64,000 nt of DNA from Pseudomonadota bacterium (GTDB lineage: Bacteria; Pseudomonadota; Gammaproteobacteria; Steroidobacterales; Steroidobacteraceae): contig JAFAEQ010000011.1 in the NCBI GenBank assembly GCA_023423935.1, positions 62,001 to 126,000 on the forward strand, in the 5' to 3' direction. The notes under the pieces are model-generated. The model searched no databases and was not told the DNA's origin. It saw nothing but the letters and a program-made list of their open reading frames with translations. Below are positions 8,765 through 16,274 of this stretch, piece after piece. The translations under genes were made by a program, and so were the position numbers. Positions within the stretch are counted from its first letter, which is position 1. Each line of letters opens with the position of its first letter.

Positions 8765-9142
8765 ATGTCTGTTCAGTTCAATCACACGATCTGGCACGTC
8801 AAAGACAGTCGCGCATCGGCGCAGTGGCTTGCCGAGCTGTTCGAGCTGCCGCCGCCGAAACCCTTCGGCCCGTTCATGACCGTCATGACCCACAACGATG
8901 TGAGTCTCGATTTCATCGACGCAGGGGATTATCCGTTTCAGTCGCAGCACTATGCCTTTCTCGTCGGCGACGATGATTTTGATCGGATCTTCGCGCGTAT
9001 TCGCGAGCGCGACATGACTTACTGGGCGGATCCTCGTCGCGAGCAGGCGGGAAGTATCAATCACCATTTCGGTGGACGTGGCGTGTACTTCGAGGATCTG
9101 GATGGTCATCTGCTCGAGATCATCACGCGGCCGTACGCATAG
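8765..9142 (+). CDS. VOC (glyoxalase/bleomycin-resistance fold) family protein
   Basis: A 125-residue single VOC domain. It opens with the metal-ligand strand FNHTIWHVKD, has a LDFID strand and ends with GRGVYFEDLDGHLLEIITRPYA, the usual C-terminal motif with its glutamate ligand. The start at 8765 is set by a strong ribosome binding site (aaggag) 6 bases upstream. The substrate is unknown. The TAG stop codon is the first three bases of the 115-bp repeat that follows, so the insertion reaches exactly to the end of this gene. Confidence 0.85.
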   Translation: MSVQFNHTIWHVKDSRASAQWLAELFELPPPKPFGPFMTVMTHNDVSLDFIDAGDYPFQSQHYAFLVGDDDFDRIFARIRERDMTYWADPRREQAGSINHHFGGRGVYFEDLDGHLLEIITRPYA

Positions 9143-9254
9143 GGAAGCTCTGATTTATCGACTTCCCTGACCTTCGCAAGTCTGCAACTGGTTGAAATGC
9201 TTCGGTGGGCGAAGCAACTATGGTTGCGAATGGAGAATTGATCAGAGGTTACCT
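9140..9254 (+). repeat. 115-bp MITE-like repeat, copy A
   Basis: This stretch is identical, base for base, to the reverse complement of 18664-18778. Its ends are imperfect terminal inverted repeats: TAGGGAAGCTCTGATTTAT against TAGGTAACCTCTGATCAAT, 15 of 19 matching. It also contains small stems: AGGGAAG with CTTCCCT, TGCTTCG with CGAAGCA (5-base loop), and GCAAC with GTTGC. There is no open reading frame, so it would be non-autonomous. A TA dinucleotide lies on each side of the inner element. The 219 bases from here to the next gene contain two short hairpins and no gene. Confidence 0.85.
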
Positions 9255-9473
9255 AGCATCGCTGTAGGTGAAGCACGACTGGCTCTCGCTTCTGGCGTAA
9301 GTCCTGTTATCGACCGTTGATCGTGCAACGGTAAGACGAAACTCACAGAAACTGTAGGAAGAACGATGAGGCCACTCGAGGCGAGTGGTCCCGCATGGAA
9401 CTCTGCTGCCGCAATCACGTTGAAATCGCGTTTGTGATGGGGGTTGCGCTCGAACGCGCGGCACAGGTGGTCC

Positions 9474-11228
9474 ATGAATAATTCCAAAGGCTTTCTGCTC
9501 GCAGTGTTCACGCTTGCGACCGGCGCCGCGTTCGCGCAGCAGCCCGATCCCATCACGGACGTCACGATTCAGGGTCACGTTTACGAACCGCAGCCGATCT
9601 CTCCGACCGATTCGCGCATTCAACAGCTCGGCCTGCCTTCGGGTTTTGCGATTCACCGGTATGCAGAGGGCCTCCAGAATCCCCGCATGATTGCCGTTGC
9701 CGATGACGGCACGGTGTATGTGACGCAACGTACGCCGGGCAACCTGGTCATGCTCAAGGATCTCGATGGCGACGGCATCGTCGATGCACAGCGTGTCGTG
9801 GCGAGGGTGAAGGACCTGCACGGCATCGAGATCCGCGGGAGAAAGATCTATCTGGTCGATGTTCATCGTATCTACGCCGCAGACTTGCGCGCAGACGGCT
9901 CGCTTGGGCCGCTTGCGGTCGTCTCGCGTGGATTGCCCGATGCCGGTCAGCATCCGAATCGCACGCTGCGCTTCAGTCCCGATGGGCAACTGTTCGTTTC
10001 CGTCGGTTCGACCTGTAACGCCTGCGATGAACCGAATCCGGAGAACGCCACGCTCGAGCGCGTGAACCTGGATACCGGAAAGCGGGAGATTTTCGCTTCG
10101 GGACTGCGCAATACGATCGGCTTCGACTGGCACCCCGGGAGCGGTCGTTTGTATGGCATGGATCACGGCATCGACTGGCTGGGCGACGACGAGCAGCTCG
10201 AGGAGCTCAACGAGATCACGCAGAACAGTCGGTATGGCTGGCCCTTTGTTTACGAGGACGGCAAGTTCAATCCGCAGGACGAGCCTCCCGAGGTCACGCA
10301 GGCCTACTGGGCACGGGTGTCGACCAGTCCGGTCGCTGGTTACACCGCGCATGCAGCCCCGATGCAAATGCAGTTCTATCGGGGCCTGCAGTTCCCGGGC
10401 GAATATCGCGACAGTGCGTTCATCGCGATGCACGGTTCGTGGAATCGCAAGCCTGCGAGCGGTTACGAAGTCGTGCGCGCGGTGTTCAACGGGTCAGGTG
10501 AATTCCAGCGCTTCGAGCCATTCGTGACTGGATTTCTGCAACCGCAGCCCAATACCGCGCCGCCATTACCAGGGGCTCAGCCGCAGCCGCCGGACGGCTT
10601 CATCGGTCGACCCACCGGCATCGCGACCGCACGCGACGGTGCACTGCTGGTCGGCGACGACACGAACAACGTCATCTATCGTGTGATGTACGGCAGTGCG
10701 ACGCCTTCCGTGACGCCGCAGGAACTCGCGATCGATCTGCTCGATGCGCAGTCGGATCAACCGATCCAGGTGAGGTCGCCGGCGTTTGCGAACGGCGGGG
10801 CGATTCCGCTCAAGTACAGCGACTACAACGAGGGCGTATCCCCCGCGTTGTCGTGGGCGGCCGTGCCGGGTGCGCAGGCGTACGTGTTGATGATGGAAGA
10901 TCCCGACGCGACCAGTCCGGTGCCTTTCGAGCATTGGATCGCGGTGATTCCGGGCAATGTCACGCAGTTGCCTCAAGGCATCACGAAAGTGGAATATCCG
11001 CGCGAAGTGCCGGGGATGCGTCAGGGCAGCAACTCGCGCACGCAGTTTGGCTACTTCGGTCCGCGGCCGCCGCCATTGCAGCCGCATCGCTATCACTTCC
11101 AGATCTTTGCTTTGGACTCGCGCGTCATGCTTCCGGCGGGATTCAATCGCCACGCGCTCATCCGACAGATGCAGGGACACGTGATCGCGAAGGGTGAGAC
11201 GATCGGCAACTTCACGAAGCAGCTTTGA
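9474..11228 (+). CDS. Fusion: PQQ-dependent sugar dehydrogenase propeller plus YbhB/PEBP domain
   Basis: The 584-residue protein has a signal peptide (GFLLAVFTLATGAAFAQ). Next comes a six-bladed propeller of the soluble PQQ glucose/sorbosone dehydrogenase type, about residues 50-420, with the family segments GQHPNRTLRFSPDGQLFVSV, GSTCNACDE and ASGLRNTIGFDWHP. From about residue 425 the sequence changes to a phosphatidylethanolamine-binding (Raf-kinase-inhibitor-like, YbhB/YbcL) domain, with LSWAAVPGAQAYVLMMEDPDA and PFEHWIAVIP. The two domains are usually separate proteins. It should act in the periplasm, oxidising a sugar or polyol; the PEBP part may bind a ligand. The start at 9474 is chosen for the signal peptide. 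Confidence 0.85.
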   Translation: MNNSKGFLLAVFTLATGAAFAQQPDPITDVTIQGHVYEPQPISPTDSRIQQLGLPSGFAIHRYAEGLQNPRMIAVADDGTVYVTQRTPGNLVMLKDLDGDGIVDAQRVVARVKDLHGIEIRGRKIYLVDVHRIYAADLRADGSLGPLAVVSRGLPDAGQHPNRTLRFSPDGQLFVSVGSTCNACDEPNPENATLERVNLDTGKREIFASGLRNTIGFDWHPGSGRLYGMDHGIDWLGDDEQLEELNEITQNSRYGWPFVYEDGKFNPQDEPPEVTQAYWARVSTSPVAGYTAHAAPMQMQFYRGLQFPGEYRDSAFIAMHGSWNRKPASGYEVVRAVFNGSGEFQRFEPFVTGFLQPQPNTAPPLPGAQPQPPDGFIGRPTGIATARDGALLVGDDTNNVIYRVMYGSATPSVTPQELAIDLLDAQSDQPIQVRSPAFANGGAIPLKYSDYNEGVSPALSWAAVPGAQAYVLMMEDPDATSPVPFEHWIAVIPGNVTQLPQGITKVEYPREVPGMRQGSNSRTQFGYFGPRPPPLQPHRYHFQIFALDSRVMLPAGFNRHALIRQMQGHVIAKGETIGNFTKQL

Positions 11229-11344
11229 TGCGGAAGCGCCGGGTCCACCGGCCATAGGTGCCGTGTGGATGCGTCCGCGTCCAACTGTTCGGCCCTTCGA
11301 GCGGCTGAGCTGTTCCTTGCGGCACATTTCGGGATGAACAATGC

Positions 11345-11367
11345 TGCAGCCTCTTCGAGAGGCTGCA
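11345..11367 (+). promoter_or_regulatory. Hairpin that buries the ribosome binding site of the GNAT gene
   Basis: TGCAGCCTCT pairs perfectly with AGAGGCTGCA around the 3-base loop TCG. The only Shine-Dalgarno candidate for the gene starting at 11372 is AGAGG at 11358-11362, 9 bases before the ATG, and it lies wholly in the 3' arm. It could instead be a terminator for the gene upstream, but no T-run follows. Confidence 0.5.
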
Positions 11368-11371
11368 TGTC

Positions 11372-11836
11372 ATGCGCATCATCCAGGCCCACAACCCCGA
11401 ACAGATCGCCATGGCTCGCGAGCTGATGCGCGAGTATCAACTCTCTCTTGGCGTCGATCTGTGTTTTCAGAATTTCGAGGCCGAGCTGCGCGATCTGCCC
11501 GGCTCATATGCGCCGCCCAGTGGCCGGCTGCTGCTCGCGATTCGTGACGACGATGAGTTGGCGGGGTGCGTCGCGCTGCAAGCGATCGATAAGCATCGCT
11601 GCGAGATGAAGCGACTGTATGTTCGCCCGAACGCGCGCGGCCTGGGCATCGGTCGCGCATTGATCGACTACGTCCTGAACGCTGCGCGTGAGATCGGCTA
11701 TCGCTCCATGGTGCTGGACACGCTGCCGTCGCTACGCAAGGCGCAAGAACTCTACGAGCGCTACGGATTCACCGACATCGAGCCCTATCGAGTGAATCCG
11801 CTTCCGGGCGTGCGCTTTCTGGGTCGCGCGCTCTGA
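11372..11836 (+). CDS. GNAT family N-acetyltransferase
   Basis: A 154-residue GCN5-related acetyltransferase. The acetyl-CoA site is visible as MKRLYVRPNARGLGIGRALI (about residues 70-89, motif RxxGxG), with the motif B region QELYERYGFTDIEPY near the end. The substrate cannot be inferred. It is preceded by a hairpin that covers its ribosome binding site. It is convergent with the CocE hydrolase gene, with 5 bases between the stop codons. Confidence 0.85.
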   Translation: MRIIQAHNPEQIAMARELMREYQLSLGVDLCFQNFEAELRDLPGSYAPPSGRLLLAIRDDDELAGCVALQAIDKHRCEMKRLYVRPNARGLGIGRALIDYVLNAAREIGYRSMVLDTLPSLRKAQELYERYGFTDIEPYRVNPLPGVRFLGRAL

Positions 11837-11841
11837 TCCTC

Positions 11842-13803
11842 TCAGTCGTTCGCCACGGGCAGGGCGACATAGCTGCTCTGCTTCGGCGCGTGATAGACGC
11901 GCATGGTGGCTTTGGCGAAGTCCGTCGGCTTCGCGAAAAAGATGTTGGGGACGAACGTCTGCGGATTGCGGTCGTACAGCGGAAACCAGCTCGACTGCAC
12001 CTGCACCATGATCCGGTGTCCAGGCAGGAATACATGATGGGCCGTCGGCAAGGCGAAACGATACTCGAGTGGCGCATTCGGCTTGATCGGCTTCGCGACC
12101 GTGAAGCCTTCGCGATAGCGTCCGCGCAGGATGTCCATGCTCACCGCAAGCTGATAGCCGCCCATTTCGGGTTGTGAAGGAACCTGATCCGGATACACGT
12201 CGATCAGCTTCACGACCCAGTCCGCATCGGTTCCCGTCGTCGATGCGATGAGATGCACTTGCGGCTCACCTGCGATGGTAAGCGGCGCTTTCAGTACCTC
12301 CGAGGTAAACGTGATCACATCGGTGCGGCCTGAGGCTTCGCGCTGATCGTCGACGAGCCATTGCGACCAGGTGTAATCGCGGCCGTAGCCGACCGGCTGA
12401 ATCGGACGCGCGCGATAGGGCACCGGCCGCGCTGGATCGGACACGTACTCGGTGAACGATGCGCCGGTGGCAGGGGCATCGAAACTCAGGCGAGCCTCGT
12501 TTTGCAGATAGAGCGCGCGTTGTGTTTTCGCGCAGCCCTGTTCGCAGGCAAGCGGCCAGTGATCCAGGCGACGCCACTCGTTGGATCCGGTTTCAAACGC
12601 GGTGACCGGTGCGAGGTTCGCCTGCGGCGCTCCGTCGATCAGGTATTGCGCGAGATAGGGACGGAGCACTTTCTGACGAAAGTAACGCGCCGTGTCGCTG
12701 CCGAACCTGATGGCGCCGAGCGCACTGCCTTCCGCTATCTGCTGTCCGTGATGCCACGGGCCGATGACGAGCTTCACCATCTTGCCGCTCGTGTCCTTCG
12801 GCTTGATGGCCTTGTACACGGCCGGTGCGCCGTAGATATCTTCCTGGTCCCACAGCGAATGCACGATCATGACGGGGACTTTCAGCGGCTGCTTAGCGAG
12901 CACCCGGTCGACCGCCTGGTCGCTCCAGAAAGTGTCGTATGCGGGATGCTCGATGATCTTCTTCCAGAAACCGAGCTGTTCCATCCCATAGCGGCGCGCC
13001 AACTCGCCGGCCGTTCCCGCACGCATATATAGATCGTAGTCGTCGTGATGCGCGCTCCACCACGGCATGCTGTTGTCGCGCGTGCCGATCTGCTCATAGA
13101 TGTACGGCAGATTCTGCTGGCGAAACGCGCCGTGATGAAACCAGTCATCGCCCATCCAGCCATCCACCATCGGATTCATCGGCACGGCGACCTTGAGTGC
13201 CGGATGTGGATTCACCAGCGCCATCAACGGTTCGAAGCCGTCGTAGGAGATGCCCAGCGTGCCCACCTTGCCATTGGTCTGCGGCACGTTCTTCACGAGC
13301 CAGTCGATCGTGTCGTAGGTGTCGGTGGACTCATCGACGGGGGTCGGATTCTGTGGCCCGCTCAAGGGGCGATTCATTACGTTGTCGCCCTCGGAGCCGT
13401 ACTTGCCTCGCACGTCCTGCATGACGCGGATATAGCCATCCTCGACGATCACATCGGCCGCGTTGTCGTAGCCCTGCAGCATTCCAGCCAGCGTTCCGCT
13501 GTATAAGTGACTCGTGAGCGCGTCGGCGTCGTAAGGCGTGCGCGTCAAGAGCATGGCTGCTCGCTTTGCCGCTTTGGGGATCATGATGATCGTGCGCAGC
13601 TTCACGCCATCGCGCATGGGAATCATCTCCTCGCGGCGCACGTAATCGTATGCATCCGTCACCGGTGTGAACTTCTCGGGCGTCTCGCTCGGGTAGTTGG
13701 GATAGAGCGGCGCTTTGGGCGGATCGTCCGCAAACGCAGCCGTCGCAGTCAGGATCAGGGAGAGCAGGAGTACGTTGTTCTTCTTGTTCGACTGACGATG
13801 CAT
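11842..13803 (-). CDS. CocE/NonD family hydrolase (X-Pro dipeptidyl-peptidase S15 fold), exported
   Basis: A 653-residue protein with a signal peptide (NNVLLLSLILTATAAFA) and the two-domain layout of CocE, glutaryl-acylase and alpha-amino-acid ester hydrolases. The catalytic serine is in GTLGISYDGFEPL, the histidine in IGPWHHGQQ. A C-terminal jelly-roll domain has LIASTTGTDADWVVKLIDVYPD and PGHRIMVQVQSSWFPLYDRNPQT. It hydrolyses esters or amides in the periplasm; the natural substrate is unknown. The start at 13803 follows gggagcg and gives an intact signal peptide. It is divergent from the DUF885 gene, with 158 bases between the starts. Confidence 0.88.
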   Translation of the reverse strand: MHRQSNKKNNVLLLSLILTATAAFADDPPKAPLYPNYPSETPEKFTPVTDAYDYVRREEMIPMRDGVKLRTIIMIPKAAKRAAMLLTRTPYDADALTSHLYSGTLAGMLQGYDNAADVIVEDGYIRVMQDVRGKYGSEGDNVMNRPLSGPQNPTPVDESTDTYDTIDWLVKNVPQTNGKVGTLGISYDGFEPLMALVNPHPALKVAVPMNPMVDGWMGDDWFHHGAFRQQNLPYIYEQIGTRDNSMPWWSAHHDDYDLYMRAGTAGELARRYGMEQLGFWKKIIEHPAYDTFWSDQAVDRVLAKQPLKVPVMIVHSLWDQEDIYGAPAVYKAIKPKDTSGKMVKLVIGPWHHGQQIAEGSALGAIRFGSDTARYFRQKVLRPYLAQYLIDGAPQANLAPVTAFETGSNEWRRLDHWPLACEQGCAKTQRALYLQNEARLSFDAPATGASFTEYVSDPARPVPYRARPIQPVGYGRDYTWSQWLVDDQREASGRTDVITFTSEVLKAPLTIAGEPQVHLIASTTGTDADWVVKLIDVYPDQVPSQPEMGGYQLAVSMDILRGRYREGFTVAKPIKPNAPLEYRFALPTAHHVFLPGHRIMVQVQSSWFPLYDRNPQTFVPNIFFAKPTDFAKATMRVYHAPKQSSYVALPVAND

Positions 13804-13961
13804 GCGTCGCTCCCATGACGGAATGTACACAGTGTAGATCGGAATCCGCCTCGCTGGCTGCACCAAACGCGCTTCATGAAGGTTCGACAGGTTGGGGCAG
13901 CGGACTTCGCGTCGGCGTCTTCGCTATGATCGGTCCATGCTCATCCGTCGAGGACAGATAC

Positions 13962-15785
13962 ATGACGAATCGCCGCGAGTTCATGGTGGCGAGCGCCGGT
14001 GCGGCGCTCGTGCTTGGTCAGCGTCCAGCGATCGCAAAGGCGACGGGATCTGAGCCGATCGAGACCATGCTGAACCGGTTTGCCGAAGAGTTGCTGGCCG
14101 ACTATCCGGAGAGCGCAACCAGTCTGGGGATCGATCGCGATCGAAGAGCGGCACTGAAGGCGAAGCTGTCCGACCGGTCCGCGCAGGGCCAGAAACACAT
14201 CGCCGATCGAGTCGCCGCGCGGCTGCGCCAGCTCAAGGCCATCGATGTGTCCACGCTCAGCGATGCCGAGCGAGTCGACCTCGATGTGATGCGCACCGCG
14301 CACGAGTTCGCGCTCGAGGGCTTCGCGTTTCCGTATGGCGACGTCGCGTTCCTGAATCTGAACTGGTCATGGCGTAATGCCCCTTACGTCGTGGCACAGA
14401 ACACCGGCGCGTTTCTCGAGATCCCGAGTCTGCTCACCGAGCAGCACACGATCGAAACGCCGGCTGATGCGCAGGCCTATCTCGCAAGGCTCGAAAGCTA
14501 TGCGGCGCAGCTGGATGGCGAGACAGCCCGGTTGCGCAGCGCCGCGGCACAAGGCGTCATTGCTCCGGACTTCCTGCTGGACAAGACTTTGAACCAGATG
14601 CGGATCGCCCGCGGCGGCGCGGTCGCGGACTGGTCGCTCGTGACGACGCTCGCGAACCGCACGAAAGACATGCGCGGCAGTTTTGCCATCGATGCGCAGC
14701 GCATTGCGAATCAGAAGATCGCGCCCGCACTGGATCGCCAGCTTGCCGAGCTCGAAGCACATCGCAAGCGCGCGACCTCGGATGCGGGCGTATGGAAGCT
14801 GCCGCGGGGCGATGAGTATTACGCGTGGACGCTGGCGGCCAGTACGACGACCCGCATGACGCCCGAGCAGATTCATAATCGCGGTCAGGAAGAATTGCGG
14901 GCGCTCCAATCCGAGATGGACGCCATTCTGAAAAAGCAGGGCCTGACACAAGGCACGGTCGGCGAGCGTATGACGGCGCTCAGCACACAGGAGCGCTTCA
15001 GGTTCGCCGACAGCGATGCGGGCCGGGCGAAAGTCATGTCGTTCCTGAACGATCGAGTGACCGACATGCGAACGCGCCTGCCGCGCGCATTTGCGACGCT
15101 CGTACCGGGAAATCTCGAGATCAAGCGAATGTCGCCTGAAGTCGAGCCCGGCGCGCCGGTCGCCTACGGTGGGGCGGGCACGATCGATGGCAAGGTGCCC
15201 GGGAAGTTCTGGATCAATATGCACAACATGAATGTGCTGTTGACCTACAGCCTGCCGACGCTCGTGTACCACGAATCGATTCCGGGTCATGTGTGGCAGG
15301 GCGAGTACACCTTCGACATGCCCCTGTTTCGCTCGCTGCTGGCATTCAATGCGTACTCGGAAGGCTGGGCGTTGTACGCGGAGCAGCTTGGCGATGAGCT
15401 GGGTGCGTACGAGAACGATCCGTTCGGCCGTCTCGGCTATCTGCAATCCATTGCCTTCCGCGCGTGTCGCCTGGTCGTGGACACGGGTCTGCATGCGAAA
15501 CGCTGGTCGCGCGAACAGGCCATTCAATGGTTCGCGTCGACCAATGGATCGACCGTGGATGAAGTCACGAGCGAAGTCGATCGCTACTGCGCATGGCCGG
15601 GTCAGGCATGCGGTTACAAGGTCGGACACAGCGAAATCAATCGGCTGCGTGCGCAAGCGCAAGCCTCGCTCGGTGCCAGGTTCGATTCGCGCCAGTTCAA
15701 CGACATGGTCGTCAAGGCTGGCGGCGTGCCGATGGTGACGCTCGCTCGCATCGTGGATACGTTCGTCGCTCGACAGCGGGAATAG
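13962..15785 (+). CDS. DUF885 family zinc-peptidase-like protein, Tat-exported
   Basis: A 607-residue protein starting MTNRREFMVASAGAALVLG, a twin-arginine type leader (NRREF). The body matches DUF885: an ESATSLGIDRD segment near the start, and the putative metallopeptidase motif YHESIPGHVWQ (HExxxGH) followed by the EGWALYAEQLGDELG segment. The HExxGH-like motif and distal glutamate suggest a zinc hydrolase, but the family's chemistry is poorly established. A ribosome binding site (gagga) sits 7 bases before 13962. The acetyltransferase gene begins with no gap after its stop codon, so the two are co-transcribed. Confidence 0.85.
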   Translation: MTNRREFMVASAGAALVLGQRPAIAKATGSEPIETMLNRFAEELLADYPESATSLGIDRDRRAALKAKLSDRSAQGQKHIADRVAARLRQLKAIDVSTLSDAERVDLDVMRTAHEFALEGFAFPYGDVAFLNLNWSWRNAPYVVAQNTGAFLEIPSLLTEQHTIETPADAQAYLARLESYAAQLDGETARLRSAAAQGVIAPDFLLDKTLNQMRIARGGAVADWSLVTTLANRTKDMRGSFAIDAQRIANQKIAPALDRQLAELEAHRKRATSDAGVWKLPRGDEYYAWTLAASTTTRMTPEQIHNRGQEELRALQSEMDAILKKQGLTQGTVGERMTALSTQERFRFADSDAGRAKVMSFLNDRVTDMRTRLPRAFATLVPGNLEIKRMSPEVEPGAPVAYGGAGTIDGKVPGKFWINMHNMNVLLTYSLPTLVYHESIPGHVWQGEYTFDMPLFRSLLAFNAYSEGWALYAEQLGDELGAYENDPFGRLGYLQSIAFRACRLVVDTGLHAKRWSREQAIQWFASTNGSTVDEVTSEVDRYCAWPGQACGYKVGHSEINRLRAQAQASLGARFDSRQFNDMVVKAGGVPMVTLARIVDTFVARQRE

Positions 15786-16274
15786 ATGGAACGCGCTGAG
15801 CATCGGATCGAACGCTTGTCGCGCGGCGATGCGGATCGCATGGCCGAGCTGAACGCTCTGTTCGCCGACGTGTTCGACGATGCCTCGAGCTACGGTGCCG
15901 CTCCGCCAGATGGCGACTATCTGGATGAGATGCTGGGTCAGGATCGCATCATCGTGCTCGTCGCGATTCGCGCGGACAGGATCGTCGGCGGTCTCGTTGC
16001 TTACGAATTGCCGAAGCTCGAGCAGAAGCGCAGCGAGATCTACATCTACGATCTTGCGGTGAGCGCGGCACATCGCAGGCGTGGGATCGCGGCCGCGCTC
16101 ATCCGTGAAGTTCAACTCATCGCGCGTAACTGCGGCGCTTGGGTCATCTATGTCCAGGCCGACTATGGCGACGAGCCGGCGATTGCGTTGTATTCGAAGC
16201 TCGGTGTCCGTGAGGACGTGATGCACTTCGACATTCCGGTGATCCCCATTGCCGGCAAGCGCTCAGAGCGATAG
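15786..16274 (+). CDS. AAC(3)-I-like aminoglycoside 3-N-acetyltransferase homologue
   Basis: A 162-residue GNAT protein closely resembling the AAC(3)-I aminoglycoside resistance family. The shared landmarks are SSYGAAPPDGDYL, RIVGGLVAYELPKLEQKRSE, IYIYDLAVSAAHRRRGIA (acetyl-CoA loop), YVQADYGDEPAIALYSKLG and REDVMHFDI. Those runs are near-identical to known AAC(3)-I enzymes, which acetylate the 3-amino group of gentamicin-type drugs. The gene has no integron site next to it and is joined directly to the DUF885 gene, so it looks like a resident chromosomal gene. Whether it confers resistance is unknown. Its last 12 bases overlap the end of the convergent phoD gene. Confidence 0.85.
   Translation: MERAEHRIERLSRGDADRMAELNALFADVFDDASSYGAAPPDGDYLDEMLGQDRIIVLVAIRADRIVGGLVAYELPKLEQKRSEIYIYDLAVSAAHRRRGIAAALIREVQLIARNCGAWVIYVQADYGDEPAIALYSKLGVREDVMHFDIPVIPIAGKRSER

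Noticed and set aside
9249..10433. A 394-codon minus-strand open frame starting near repeat copy A
   Set aside because: Antisense to the PQQ/PEBP gene; composition typical of shadow frames.
14367..16226. A 619-codon minus-strand open frame
   Set aside because: Antisense to the DUF885 and AAC(3)-I-like genes, with a His/Arg-rich composition and no domain.
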